From Graphilbum fragrans (lineage: Eukaryota > Ascomycota > Sordariomycetes > Ophiostomatales > Ophiostomataceae): a stretch of DNA of 64,000 nt. How positions within the stretch are numbered: the first letter of the stretch is position 1; every line of letters begins with the position of its first letter. The position numbers and the translations under genes were made by a program. Of this stretch, positions 1 through 12,118 are shown piece after piece. The notes below the pieces were generated by a model. The model did not search any database, was not told the origin of the DNA, and saw only the letters and a program-made list of their open reading frames with translations. The stretch spans positions 486,705-550,704 of the forward strand of contig LLKO01000008.1 in assembly GCA_001513895.1 (NCBI GenBank), given 5' to 3'.

Positions 1-126
1 CAACATTTTAGTTCCCCATGGCACCATGAAGAGCGGGGCAAGCCCTATTTGAATACACCCGACTTTCCCACGGCTGTCTCGACGTCTGCACCATGTCGCC
101 CGAATCGTCCATGCCCCAAACCAGCC

Positions 127-2462
127 ATGTCGTCTCCCATGACGCCGCGACAGGCCACCGCCTGCGAGTGGTGCCGCTCGCACAAGCTGAAATGTGACGC
201 TCTGCAGCCAGCCTGTCGAAACTGCACGCGACGAGGCCTCGCCTGCACAACCATCGACTTGCGGCGTCCGGGCTCAGAAGGCCGGCGACTGCCCCCCGTC
301 GGTCGTCGTCGCAAAGCCTCTTCGAGAGCAGCCTCTGCCTCTGCGTCTCCTGCGATGGCCGAGGCGTCCGGACACACCCCGACGGCCCTGTTGGTCTCCG
401 AAACAACATACCCCCCGCTGCCTCAGCAGCCGGCCACTCAGCCATCGTTTCCCGTGCGATCGCCTGAGCAGATCCTGCCGTCGCTCTTCTCTACGCCCTT
501 TGACATGCCTCCCCAGGATGGCCAGGCCAGCTCAGACACGTCTGTGCCATCTGTGGGCGGCAGTGAGAGTCTTTCGACGTCGACAGAGGCTACGCTCGTC
601 GCCGACAGGTCCTCGCAGCAGGCTGCTGTCCTTCGCACCGGCAGCAGCAGCCAATACGTCCTCGTGCAGTGGCTGGACCTCTACTTTTTGCAAAACCGTG
701 CCTGGCAGCCCGTCTTCCCCTTTATCCAGCAGGCCCTGGCCTACTCGGCAGAAATGCCGCTGCCCTTCCTGGTGTCCCTGCCACCGCTCCCCGCCCCGGA
801 CACGATGAGGCGCTATACCAAGACTTTCTTTGGACGCATCGACCCAATTTTCCCCGTCCTCGACCGTGTGTGTTTCGAAGAAACGCTGCCTCGGCTGCGG
901 GCCAAGATGGAGGCGCTTCCGGTGACCGCGACGGGCCTCGAAGCCCAGGACTACCCCCTACTGGCGTGTGCTTACGCCGTGATGAGTGCCGCTGCTGACG
1001 AGGAGGAGGGCGGCATCTCCGAAACAGGCACGGGCTACCTGCAGGCTATGTACTTTCTGTATGCCCATCTGGTGGCGCTGCCGTATGTGGCGTCTGTGCA
1101 AGCCCTGCTGCTCCTCACTCTGGTCCTGCGCAACCGCAACAAGGACGGTGCCAGCTGGGGCAGCCTTGGCCAGGCCATCCGCATGGCCCAGTCGATGGGC
1201 CTCCATCGTCATGCTCGAGGGGGAGGCGGTCCCGGCCAGACAGAAGCGGCCTCGTCCTCGTCATCGAGCAAATTCGCAGAGGCCGCCAGCAACGATTTGC
1301 ACGCGAGAATCTGGTGGACGGCGTATATTTTGGAGCGCACGATGGAGCTCGAGACGGGCCGCTTATCCGCCATCCGCGACGAAGAATGCGACCAGATTCC
1401 CCCGAGGCCGCTGGTGGGCGGCACCATTGACTACTTTTCGGCGCTGGTCGCGCTGGCCAAGATCAAGACGCGCGCCATCGATCTGCTGTACAACAACCGC
1501 CATCGCCGGAAGCCGGTGCGGGACTTGCTCTTTGAGATGGGCCAAATCGACCGGGCGCTGCTGGACTGGGCAGACAGCTTCCCGGAGTCGATCAGGTATG
1601 TCCCTTTTTGCGGGCGCCGGTTACAGCATAATCTAACTAGCCAGACCTGGGCGAGACATCTTTTGTGGTGCGGCAGAGCTACATCTGGCCACCTATGTTG
1701 CTGGCCACTACCATCAGACGTAAGCCACTGCGCATGTCACTTTCCAAGAACCCCTCTAACTTCCCAGGATGATTGCCCTTCACCGCCCCGCGCTGGTTTC
1801 GGCACCCGGCTTCCTCCGCAACAGAATCAACGAGTATTGCACGGGCACGCCTTGGCGAGATCGACTGCACTTTAGTCTCTGTATTGGCGTGGCCTCTGCT
1901 CGCGGTTTTCTCAAGGCCCTCAACGACTTGCACATGTACGCGGCGCCGTCGCGGATTATCACCGCCAACCAGGTTCTACTGGCCGTTCTGGTCCTCGGCA
2001 TCTACGCGACAAAGGTGCCCATGAGCCGTATGAACGGCGCCGACCTGGCAGTACGTGCCGATATACCAACTCTGGACGCGAAACGCAACTAACGCTAACG
2101 CACAGATGCTCGATTCCTTCTCGGAAATCGTCGAAGAGGAGTACGCACGCATGGGCAACGATACAAACTTTCCCGAGGGCCTGCGGGTTCTCCGGAAGCA
2201 GCTCGGCGACCACCTCCGCGGACTGAACCCCCCTCGTCCAGAAGCCACCAGCGCCCTGCCTGATGCGATGGTCGTTTCCAGCACGCCGGCCGACCCCGTC
2301 TTTGGCGAGTTTGACGACGTCGACATCCAGGCCGACCTGGCCAACCTCGAAGAGTCGTGGTCGGATCTCTGGAACGAGGACTTTGCCCGTTTTCTGTCTA
2401 CAGATGCCGAACAGGACACCACCAACAAGTATCTCTTGGGGATTCCGCAATCGTGGGGGTAG
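127..2462 (+). CDS. Zn(II)2Cys6 fungal transcription factor
   Basis: Predicted nuclear DNA-binding regulator of 727 aa. The binuclear zinc cluster sits at about residues 13-40, with six cysteines spaced C-x2-C-x6-C-x6-C-x2-C-x6-C. A fungal-specific transcription factor homology region follows, recognisable by FFGRIDPIFPVLD near residue 235, ETGRLSAI near 410 and MIALHRPAL after the second intron. Exons are 127-1595, 1645-1719, 1768-2050 and 2106-2462. The acceptor at 1644 was chosen over the TAG at 1640 because only it gives the family-like stretch ELHLATYVAGHYHQ. The frame is open upstream to the window edge, so an earlier start or exon outside the window is possible. It converges with the permease gene at 2550, and its target genes are unknown. 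Family is certain; exact N-terminus is not. Confidence 0.88.
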
Positions 2463-2549
2463 AGACAGCACAGTAGCCGTTTGTCATTTTCTGGATAGGA
2501 TTTATGTACAAGTTTTGCGGTTCCACAGCCACTCCATCCGTCATTCCCT

Positions 2550-4132
2550 TCACACCGTTTCGCTGGCACTGTCGCCTGATCCTGGCCCTGTCTCGCCACT
2601 CTCCTCCGTCTTCTCGGCCCTATCGATGTCCCGGTTGTGCAGGTGCCGCACGAGGAAGGCAAGGGCCAGCGCCACCGGCTGCATAATGAGACACACGAGG
2701 TAGCCCTTGAAGTACTTGGGGGCCTGCACCGTCGGCATCGACAGAATCGGCACCCAGCTGTTAAAGGCCATGGCAAAGGCCAGCATGGAGCTGAGCACAA
2801 ACGCACGCTCCTCCGCGTCGCCGGCGCAGATCAGATTTGCCCACGAGTACATGACCGGCGCCATGGCGTTCTCCACGTTCGACACTGCCACGCCGTACCA
2901 CTTGTAGGCAAACGGCGAGCGGCCGTACGCCACGAACGCCAACAGCCCCAAAAAGGCCACCAGATGGGCGACACCAAACAGCGGCAGCCGCGCCGCCGCG
3001 CCAAAACGGTCGGCTGCCCACGCAAACAGCACAATCGCCACGATGCCCACGCACGGCGCCACCGTGGTCAGGTTGTTCATCGTCGCCGTGGTGTACCGCT
3101 CCTTGTGGCTCTTGATCCACAGCGTGTACGTGCCCTGGGCCATGGCCAGGTAGCCCTGCTGGAAGGCAATGCTCCAGGGCACGAGCACCCAAAAGTGCCA
3201 GCGGCCGAGCAGCCGCGCAGCCGACGCCCGCGACCACGTCATCGACCGGGTGGGCTGGCGGCCGACGGCAGCCATGCGTGCATGTGCGAGGGCCAGCTCG
3301 TCGGCGTCGAAGAAGCGCCGGTTCGGGTGCTGCGGTGTTCCGGGGAACGTCAGCGTGCCGAAGATGGCAATGGGGAAGGTGATGACGCCGGCAATGAGGA
3401 ACATCCAGCGCCACGCCGCCCGCCCGAGAGCGCCGTCGAGGTCGGCGTAGATGCGCGCCGTCAGGAATCCCGTCGAGATGGTGCCGACGGAACCTGCGAC
3501 GTAGAAAAGCCCAGCTCGGCGCGAGATCTCGTCGGGGCGATACCACGACCCAAAGACATAGTGGATGGACGGGAAAAAGGCCCCCTCGCCGAGACCGACG
3601 AGGAATCGGTAGCCGGCGAGCTCGCTGTAGGTCTGAGCACGCGACCCCAGCGCGGTGGCCAGGGCCCAAATGACCATGCAGATGGGGATGATGATTTGCG
3701 GCGGCGCCCGCGTGTTGACAATGGTCAGGGGGATGATGGAGACGGCGTAGCCGACGAGGAAGATAGAGTTGATCTGCACATATTGGTTGCCGAAGAAGCC
3801 TAGGTCCTCCTTCATGCCGCTGATGTAGGCATTTTGGTAGACGGCGCGGTCAATGTAGAGCGCCTGGCGGTTAGCTTCCCGGGAACGAGCTGCCAGGTGG
3901 ACAAATCATGGCCAAAACCTACCCAAAAGGCCACACAGGCAAAGGTTAGGATGAAGCCGTCGAGCTTCAGAATCAGCCGTCTTTCAGTTGGGCCGTCTTC
4001 GGGATGAAACCACTGGAAGTACGACCGCTTTGAGCGCCAGTTGCGATTCACGGCAAGGGAGGGCGGCGTCTGGGCGCCATCTTCTGCCTTGGGCTCCACG
4101 GCCGTGACAATGCTGCTTTCTTTGGCCGCCAT
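2550..4132 (-). CDS. MFS permease, allantoate/Dal5-like (anion:cation symporter type)
   Basis: Predicted plasma-membrane transporter of 507 aa. Exons are 3923-4132 and 2550-3863 (complement). The splice joins FACVAFW to ALYIDRAVYQNAYISG, which restores the first transmembrane helix and the loop before helix 2 as seen in Dal5/Tna1 permeases. Further family marks are MKEDLGFFGNQY, the helix-rich body and the amphipathic central loop with RRFFDADELALAHARM. Members of this family move small organic anions such as allantoate, nicotinate, pantothenate and other carboxylates; the substrate here cannot be read from sequence. The start is the ATG before AAKESS. It is convergent with the Zn2Cys6 gene (87 bp apart) and divergent from the monooxygenase at 4765. 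Confidence 0.88.
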
Positions 4133-4764
4133 TGATTGCGGTGATCGTCTTGTTGTATCAGCTGGACAGGCAGTGTGCAATTCTGCTGGTTCCGCCAACT
4201 CGGAAAATGGTGCACCACATCGCTCAATCGTCTCGTCTTATATGCTTCCCCGGCCATGGTTTGTTGTGATGCCATTTCGGCCAGAGCCTGGCGGCGTTGG
4301 CCAGTGTTTGTGCTTGTGTGAATGTGAAGTGATGGCGCCATCGAGCATCAAAGTTGCAAGTTCCAGGCAAAACCACAAGTCTGGGACCGCTATTCCCGGT
4401 TGAGAAGAGCTACCAAAGAGCTATGTGAAGCTTTACCATTCGTCTGGGTCCACCCCGGGGCCAAGCAATATGGTGTGCTCCCACCCGACCATCGTCTGCA
4501 CTTAAGCGTCCGACCCGACCTCGGGTGGGCATTTCACACCGTCGGCCACACCTTGTTGCCTGCCAACGTGCTACTGTCCGGGGTAAAGCCAGGGCTGCCA
4601 TGCCTAACTATCACTGTAGCCATTTGCCCAATTATGACGTGACGCCATCTAGACAGATTCGGCGCAGATGCAACGAATAGTGATATAACAGACAAGCCCG
4701 TGATACACCAAAAGCATGGCCGTGCATTGGGCGATCAACTCAATACTATCTAATAGTAGACACC
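4133..4764. other. Divergent intergenic region between permease and monooxygenase
   Basis: 632 bp between two outward-facing genes, so it should hold both promoters. No coding exon, tRNA or clear repeat is seen. Any shared regulator site is not identifiable by eye. Confidence 0.5.
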
Positions 4765-6674
4765 ATGGGAAGTGTCGGAGACGCCAACGGGACTATTCCC
4801 AGGCCCAGTGCCCAGGCCTTGCCAGCCTACAACGGCACTCGTCCTGTTTCTGTACGTACACGACATCCTGTTGTGAATATAGCTGCTGACTGCAAAGGCT
4901 GCCATTATCGGTGCTGGCATCGGAGGCATTGCCACCTCCATTCTTCTCCAGGCGAAGGTCCCTAACCTGACATACACCATCTTTGAAAGACATTCTAGAG
5001 TTGTAAGTAACCATGGTAAATACCAGATGCAATGCATTTACTAATACACGCAGGGTGGAACTTGGTGGGAGAACCAGTACGTATAAGTGCATGGGTCTGA
5101 CATAAAGCCATAGCTAACCAAGCAGATATCCCGGCGTGCGATGCGATGTCCCCTCTCATTCGTATCAACTCTCGTTCGAGCCCAATCCGCACTGGACCGA
5201 GTTTTACGCCAAGGGCGCCGAGATCCAGGCATATTATGAAAACACAGCCCGCAAATACGGCATCGACCAGCATCTACGTCTCAGACACGAAGTCGTCAAA
5301 GCTGTATGGCTGCAAGACCTCGCCAAGTGGCAAGTGGACGTGCGCCAACTCGACACCGGCGAAGAGACCAGCGTGCAGGTCGACTTTCTGATTTCTGCCA
5401 CCGGTCGGCTCAACAGCGCTGTGCTGCCTAATATTCCGGGTCTCTCTGATTTTCAAGGCCCTGTCGTACACACAGCCAAATGGGACAATTCTGTTGATCT
5501 GGATGGCAAGAAAGTGGCTGTTATCGGCAATGGAGCCAGTGGAATGCAGGTTTTGCCGGCGATTCTGCCCCGCGTGCAGCATCTCGTCCATTTTGCTCGC
5601 ACGCGGAACTGGGTATCGGCCGCGTTCAACCTGGGCCTGGGTGCGCAGGCGGCGAAGAAAGGCCATCCTGGTGGCCGTCCATTTTCAGAGGACGAACGCC
5701 TGGCGTTTGAAAAGGACCCGGGTGCCTATCTCGAGTTCCGCAAGAGTCTAGATGCCACCTTTCATGGCGGCCCGGCTGCGCGCATCCTAGGCAGTGAAGC
5801 CAATGCGGCTCTCCGCGCCGATCTCACAGCTCTCATCAGTGAACGCGTTCAGCACGACCCCCAACTGCTGGCCAAGCTGATTCCCGACTACGCTCCTCTC
5901 TGCAAACGCTTGACACCTGCTCCGGGGTATCTCGAGGCCCTACTGTCGGACAGCGTCACCTACGTCACGGACGCCATTACGGGGATGCGAGGACGTGTCA
6001 TTCACACCGCAGATGGGGCATCTCACGAAGTGGACGTCATCGTCGCGGCTACGGGCTTCCCAGACAACTACCGCCCAAACTATCCGCTCATCGGCCGCCA
6101 CGGCGTCGACCTGCGCAATGTCTGGAGCAAAGACGCCACTCCGGGCTACCCCAGAAGCTACTTTGGCGTCATGGCCCCCGGGTTCCCCAACTACTTCTTC
6201 GTGCTGCAGACCCAGGGCACCGCGTTTGGCGGCACGGTTCCCGTACAGTGTGAACAGACGGCGGCTTACATTGCCCAGTGCATCCGCAAGATCCAGGCGC
6301 AGTCGTATGTGGCGCTGGAGCCGACGGCCGAGGCGACGGACGAGTTTGACGCCAATGTCGAGGCCTTCTTCGCTGATAAGGTCACTACAGACAGCTGCAG
6401 CAGCTGGTGGAAGCAGGGTGCTGGACCGTCGCGTGTGGTGGTGGGCTGGCCGGGCACGGCGCATCACAAATGGGACATTTCGCGGTACCCGCGGTGGGAA
6501 GACTTTGCTTTTGAGAGGAGCCGAGATGCCGCGAAGAACCGGTTTCATTACTTTGGTGCCGGACACACGGACAAGGACATTCAGGGCGACCGGGATGTCG
6601 TGACGGCGTATCTGCCGAATCCGCAGGCGCTGGACCTGCGGGTTCTGCACGAGGGGTGGGTGAATGGCTATTAG
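4765..6674 (+). CDS. Flavin-binding monooxygenase, Baeyer-Villiger type
   Basis: Predicted FAD- and NADPH-dependent monooxygenase of 587 aa that would insert oxygen next to a ketone carbonyl. Exons are 4765-4851, 4898-5002, 5054-5076 (only 23 nt) and 5126-6674. The FAD-binding Rossmann motif GAGIGG is at residues 34-39, GGTWWENQYPG follows, and the second dinucleotide motif GNGASG is at about 206-211. The segment FQGPVVHTAKWD near 181-192 fits the Baeyer-Villiger fingerprint F-x-G-x3-H-x3-W-[PD]. The overall look is that of 4-hydroxyacetophenone or steroid monooxygenase-type fungal enzymes. Substrate is not determinable. It sits beside transporters, an esterase and a CYP53 that could use its product. 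Confidence 0.88.
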
Positions 6675-6956
6675 ATTTAGAGTTATTATGGAGAGCAGAC
6701 CCTGGGAAAGGATCTATGTATCTATGTATCTAAGAACATGCACTTGATTCTTTCTTATTTTATGTCGTGAAACACTTACACTTTGATTTGACCTTAGGAC
6801 AGGAGTACGTTGCATAGTATTTTGGCTTATGAAGATGAAATGTTACTTGAAATTGCGCATTCTGGAAAACGCTTCAGCACTTAAACATGTAATAAATAAC
6901 TTTTATTTTAATGGTCCATTCCAAATATTCTAGCTGCAACAAAATACGCTGCATCA

Positions 6957-7747
6957 TTAACCCTGGATGTCCTTAGCCTCGATGATCGTGGCGACGCAAT
7001 CGGCAACCTCGGCCAGGGAGACCTGTAAATGTTAGTACAACTGTATCGTCGTCGTTCCGCCGGTATTCATACGCACCCGAACAAGCTCCTCGGCGGTTGC
7101 GCCTGGGATATCACGGTCCCCAACAGCGTCGCTGACGCCATACACATTGTACCCCAGCTCGGCGCCTACACGGATCGTGGCCGAAACACAGTTGTGAGCC
7201 TGTAATGTTAGCGATGAAGTTATTGGCCAGGTGCTCCTACAGTCCATACCATGTATCCTAAAATGTTAGCACGAGAAGACAAATTGGACGCTCCATGGAT
7301 CACATACCGACAACGACAAGGTTCTTCTTCCCTGTCTTCTCGACCTCCGCCTTGAACGTGGTGCCAGTGAAGGCACTGGCATGGACTTTGTGAACGACGG
7401 GCTCCCCACCAACAGGTGCCAACTCCGGTAGAATCTCTGCCAATGCCGTCCCGGGGGTGAAAATCGGAGCTCCAGCCGGCGAGTCGGCTACAACGTGGAT
7501 GACGCTGCCGCCGGCCGCACGGTATCTGTCTAGCAGCCCCTTGATGGCCGCGCGAGTCTCTGTGGACTTGGCCACACGCAGCAGGCCATCCGCATATCTA
7601 ACTTTGTTAGAACTATCCCTGATGAAGTAAACCTGAAAATAGGGCCACATACTCTCCCTGGGCATCAATAATAGCTAGGATTGAGTCGGATGTCGTCGGC
7701 GGCGGTGGCGCAACGCCGAGCAGGGATCGAATGGTCTGGCCGCTCAT
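6957..7747 (-). CDS. Isochorismatase-like cysteine hydrolase (five exons, one of 8 nt)
   Basis: Predicted small cytosolic hydrolase of 193 aa. Exons (complement) are 7653-7747, 7308-7597, 7250-7257, 7077-7199 and 6957-7022. The catalytic triad of the family is visible as D28 (in IIDAQGEY), K102 (in VVHKVHASAF) and C135 (in GYMAHNCVSATI). The 8-nt exon supplies exactly the last two bases of a glycine codon plus Tyr-Met, completing the conserved G-[YF]-M-x-H-x-C-V block, and all junction phases agree. Relatives hydrolyse isochorismate, nicotinamide, N-carbamoyl compounds or other amides, so the reaction here is open. No signal peptide is seen. It converges on the monooxygenase gene. Confidence 0.85.
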
Positions 7748-9347
7748 GGTCACAGATGGTGCACGCGTAATAAATTAGTTGTAGAGAAGGGTAGGAGGGA
7801 GTTCGGTGTGGTAGATCTGGGTCTTGTGCATTGTGTATACGTTGTGTGAATAAGTAGCAGACATATCGGGTACTTGCGCTCGGGTGGGCCGTACAGCCGT
7901 TCGGGTGGGACACAACTCGGAAGGAGCTATCGCGTGCTTTCCACGTGCTTGGCGCCAGTGGTTTTTTTGTCCAGACATCATATGCCTTCTTTGTCAGCCT
8001 GTCATAGGAGCTTCGGATGACTTGGTATTGCATCCTGGGTATTTTCATGGGTACAACATGCTGGTTAGCATGTACCATGTCTACCGGTATCTATGTCGTA
8101 ATCGTCGAGGGGGAGTTCTAGCCGCAGGTGGCCGCCCTGTTTACGTTTCCATGAAATAACTTACGCCTTAGAAGAAGCATTTGAAGTGATGTTGGAGGCA
8201 GAGTTGCTACTTCGGCTACTTTTAGTGTGTATATGAAGGCGCTCGGCATAAGCAGCTAGAAGCAGTGCAAAGCTATCTCATCCATGCTTTGTGGGCGCAG
8301 TCCCGAAAATTGATCTTATATCCATGAATACCCTGTCAGTACACTCTATTAGTTGACCAAACGCATTCCTTCCCACCTGTCTTGTATTTTGTTGCAAGAT
8401 TCCGTGTTGACATTAGCAAAGGATGACGGAGGTAGAGCAGACTTAGAGGTCGACCAAGAGTAATGATGGAGTGTTGGTGGAGAATGGACTGGCTGGCGCA
8501 TTTGGTTCCTGTGTTCCTAAAGTAAGCGCTTGCTCTCTTGCTCATGTGAACTCGAGGAAACGACGATCCAAGGTCTCTTGAAACCAATGGCGACCAAGTC
8601 TGTACCAAGATAGGTCTAGTTGGAAAATGAACAGCCAAAGCAATTCCCTTTTATAATCAAGACTTGAGGACGGTCATTGGTAATGGTGGCCATCGAGATG
8701 TGGATCTGGTCACATGTTTTACCTCACAGCTAGAAAAACCCAAGCTGCGGCCATGAATGGTCTGATGTCTGGAACTAGAGCTTGTGCGAAACCGTGGAAG
8801 CTATTTCCTCATGAAAATTTGTACTGGTATATGCTAGTTAGTATTTGATAAGAGTTTCCGACTATTTGTACCACATAATATAGTATGGTGTGGAATATCT
8901 TGTTACGCGCAAAGATTAGAACCGAATGCAGACGGCCATGCTCACCAAGCCGCGATTGGATGTACAGTCATTATTTGAGGGAGTGGATTGCTTGGCTACA
9001 GATACTATTTGGCATTGTTGGGTACTAGATCATGATATTTATATGCAGTCGTTTGTTATTGATAGGAAATGGTAGTGTGGCCGACTAGGGCGAGACTTGC
9101 AAATGACGCCATCGTGGTAGCAAATAGAATCATCTATATCTCATAATATCAGAAACACTCGCGCGATAAGCGAGACATTGTCAGATTTCTCATTCATGCA
9201 AAACAGTCTTGACATCGAAGGGCCAAATAAATAAATTGAGAGCCACCTACGGCATACATTAATCTACTTTTTTGGGCGTCTGGTCTCGCTAGACACGGTT
9301 TCGACGGGAAAGCTTGTTTGAAATTCTGCCCGACTACTGTACGCGCT
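7748..9347. other. Long AT-richer gap without a recognisable gene
   Basis: 1.6 kb between divergent genes. The first 400 bp and last 150 bp probably hold promoters. The middle (about 8160-9250) is richer in A/T than the flanks, contains only short ORFs without family features, and shows no repeat or tRNA that I can see. Confidence 0.5.
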
Positions 9348-11135
9348 ATGGCTGATACTATTGGAACTAACGTGGACGAGAAAGATCCCAGACATGAGGG
9401 GTCCCCTCTTGCAAGCCCAGCTGGGAAAGAGCCAATTCTGTCTGACTCGGAGGCAGAAAACGTCTCTGGGATCAACGAAGCGGCCCTGCTTCGAAAGATC
9501 GATATTTATTTGTTGCCCGCCGTCGGGTTTCTGTACCTTCTCTCCTTTCTTGACCGCAGCAATGGTACGTACCCCTCATGGATGAATTAGGAATCAATTG
9601 CGAGCAAGTACTTACAGCGAATAGTTGGCAATGCGAAGATCGAAGGGCTGGCGGCGGATGTGGGCATGTGTGAGTCTTCACATCAACACACCAGAAGCAC
9701 GATCATAAAGTCTAATGGATACAGCTGGCAACCAATATCTCACTGGCTTGACCCTCTACTTCATTGGATATGTGCTGTTCGAGGTATGGAAGAGTTGCTA
9801 CCAAGCTAGCAAAGTAGAGCAAGAGCGCCTACTGACTTCTGTCTAGGTCCCTAGTATTATTGTGCTAAAGCGAACATCACCGCGGCTGTATTTTCCCACA
9901 GTCACCTTTATCTGGGGTGTTGTTTCTACACTGCTTGGTGTAGTTAGTAGCCTTTCTGGATTTTTTGTCGCTCGATTCTTCCTCGGTGTGGCCGAGTGCG
10001 GCCTTTTCCCGGGGGTCGTATTCTACTTTAGCATGTGGTACCGCCGCCGAGAGCGCCAGTATCGAGTGTCGCTGTTCTTTGCTGCCGCCGCCCTGGCTGG
10101 ATCTTTCGGTGGTATTCTGGCGTACGGAATTGGCTTCATGCGCGGTGTGGTGTGGAAAAACGGCTGGCATTGGATCTTTATCCTCGTAAGTGTGTTACTA
10201 TTTAGTGGATCACTCGCAATTACTGACACTTCGTAGGAAGGACTATTCACAATCGTTGTGGCGGCTGCAGCCTTTTTCTTCATCCCCAATTACCCCGACA
10301 CAGCCAAATTCTTGAATCAGAAGGAGCGGGAGTTTATTCGCCGGCGCCTAGCAGCCGATTCCGATGCCACTCACGACGAAAGATTTACTTGGGCTAATGT
10401 GGCCAGCGCCTTGAAGGACCCCAAGTGCTGGCTCTATGGTCTTGCTTTCCATACAACGAGCTTGCCTCTGTACACTTTCTCCCTTTTCCTGGTAAGTCTC
10501 CTAAAATCCAAAGCTGTACTGTAGCTTTTATTGATGTTGTATAGCCCACTATTATTGCTAGCTTGGGTTACAAAGCGGCGGATGCACAGCTGTTGACGAT
10601 TCCAACCTATGCGTTTGCCTTTTTGGCGACTGTAACGGTGGCAGTGGTATCAGAGCGCTCTGGTATTCGCGCCCCATTCATCATTGGCTCGGCTCTCTTC
10701 GGAGCCATTGGCTATGTCATTCTTTTGGGGAACACAGAACCGGTTCACCGTCCCGGAGTGTCCTATGTGGGCACTTTTTTTGCTGCGGGCGGCATCTACT
10801 CGGCCACTGCTTTGACTCTGTCTTGGCCAGCGATTAACGTGTCCGGGCAAACCAAGCGAGCAGTTGCTAACGGAATGCAAATCAGCATCGGGAACCTTGG
10901 CGCTGTTCTAGGCACACAGCTTTATCGGGCCAATGACGGGCCTCGATATATCTTGGGCCACTCTTTTGCTCTTGCCTATCTAGTCGGCAATGCCGCCGTA
11001 GCAGGAATTCTGTGGTATCTGCTGAAGAAAGAAAATGCCCACCGCGATGCCATTGGGGTGGCTGTCGTGGAAGACATTGGCGACGTGAAAGACTGGGAGG
11101 GAGATTCCGACAAGCGCTGGCGTTTTCATTACTAG
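9348..11135 (+). CDS. MFS permease, Dal5/Tna1-like
   Basis: Predicted 501-aa plasma-membrane transporter. Exons are 9348-9564, 9625-9669, 9725-9783, 9847-10185, 10237-10491 and 10545-11135, all with agreeing phases. Helix 1 carries YLLPAVGFLYLLSFLDRSN, followed by VGNAKIEGL, and helix 4 to loop 5 carries FFLGVAECGLFPGVVFYFSMWYRRRERQYR, the signature region of allantoate/nicotinate-type permeases. A second transporter of the same superfamily branch lies at 2550-4132, but the two differ clearly, and this one has six exons against two. Substrate is probably an organic anion. It is oriented away from the isochorismatase-like gene. Confidence 0.88.
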
Positions 11136-12118
11136 TCGTCTCAATACTCCATTTAGAATCTAAACTGGGAACAAATGGAAAAGGAGGACACCACGATAAT
11201 ATTTGGGCCTTTCACACGTTTCAATAGTATCACATACTTTGGTTCCACGGAGCAACAAAGAGCAGAATCAATTTGACAAGCTACAAAGCCTAATATACTG
11301 CTACTGAGAACCTACGCAGCTTACAGCAACAATACATCCACGTTTACTCGATATGCTGATATCCATCTTCTGCTCCACGTCTGTGGCGAGGTTGAACTAA
11401 TAGGCCTCAAACTCCGTGGCCTTGAACTCCGTGGCCTTGAGCTTCTTGAGGAAGAAAACATCTAGCTCCTTGTAGGTGCGGCCCTTCATCTCTGGAAGGC
11501 GGAAGTAGGATCAGATAGGAATCAAAAGGCGAAGCCAGCCGCCAAGAAACAAGCCTTCTTGCTGCCTCGGGCAAGCGGGCATATTGAAGCCATGCTGCCA
11601 AGCCGTCTTCTGATGGTAACGGCATAGCAAGGAAGGATAGATGGCAAATGAGGGTAATAGCAGAGTAGGGAATAAACGAAGAGCATCGGCCTTATAGGGA
11701 TGTTGGGGCCAGATGGAGCTGACAAACAGAACATCCAGCCTGCTAGATCACCAAATAATGGGTGGCGCCGACTACCGGGTTGTCCAGTTATTTTGTTAAA
11801 AGCTTGGTGGGGTTTGTCTAGGGAGTGGGGGGTTGAGTGTACGAGTAGAAGGGGGAGCTTTGGTGCCCGCCGAGTTCACGCTGAAAGACCCTCCCTTGGT
11901 CTACCCCAATTCTGTGGGGGTGGCACCCAATCGGTGAAATACGTGACGGGGGCAGACGGGGTACATCGAGCAGTTTGGGACGACTTGGGCGGTCAACACG
12001 CTTGCATTCACTCAGAGAAGCTAGGGGTTGTCACGCTCTGTCGCTTTTGTTGTATTGCAGAGGCGTTCTCACGTTCTTTTTTTGTTTTGCTATCACATGC
12101 TGATTTTGACCTTTATTT
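11136..12118. other. Intergenic region holding a transporter relic
   Basis: Apart from the sugar transporter remnant at 11397-11566, no coding exon or RNA gene is seen here. Short ORFs in this stretch lack family features. Confidence 0.5.
11397..11566 (-). pseudogene. Remnant of the C-terminus of an MFS sugar transporter
   Basis: On the minus strand, the last 37 codons before a TAG read SYFRLPEMKGRTYKELDVFF and then a lysine-rich tail ending EFEAY. This is the end of helix 12 plus the conserved PE[TM]KGRTYxELD motif and cytoplasmic tail of hexose or maltose/alpha-glucoside permeases. Immediately upstream an in-frame TGA interrupts it, while a different frame reads GSKKACFLAAGFAF, which resembles the preceding helix. 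So a frameshift or small deletion has separated the two pieces. The remaining 450 or so residues of such a transporter are absent. The relic lies head to tail against the 3' end of an intact Dal5-like permease gene of a different family. Confidence 0.7.

Noticed and set aside
1596..1640. Alternative acceptor TAG at 1640 in the first intron of the Zn2Cys6 gene
   Set aside because: It leaves the wrong frame (TWARHLLWCGR) and loses the family-like ELHLATYVAGHYHQ and MIALHRPAL stretch; the acceptor at 1644 restores both.
2637..3803. A 388-aa + strand frame opposite the first permease
   Set aside because: Composition is His/Arg/Gly-rich without hydrophobic segments; the minus strand carries a full permease.
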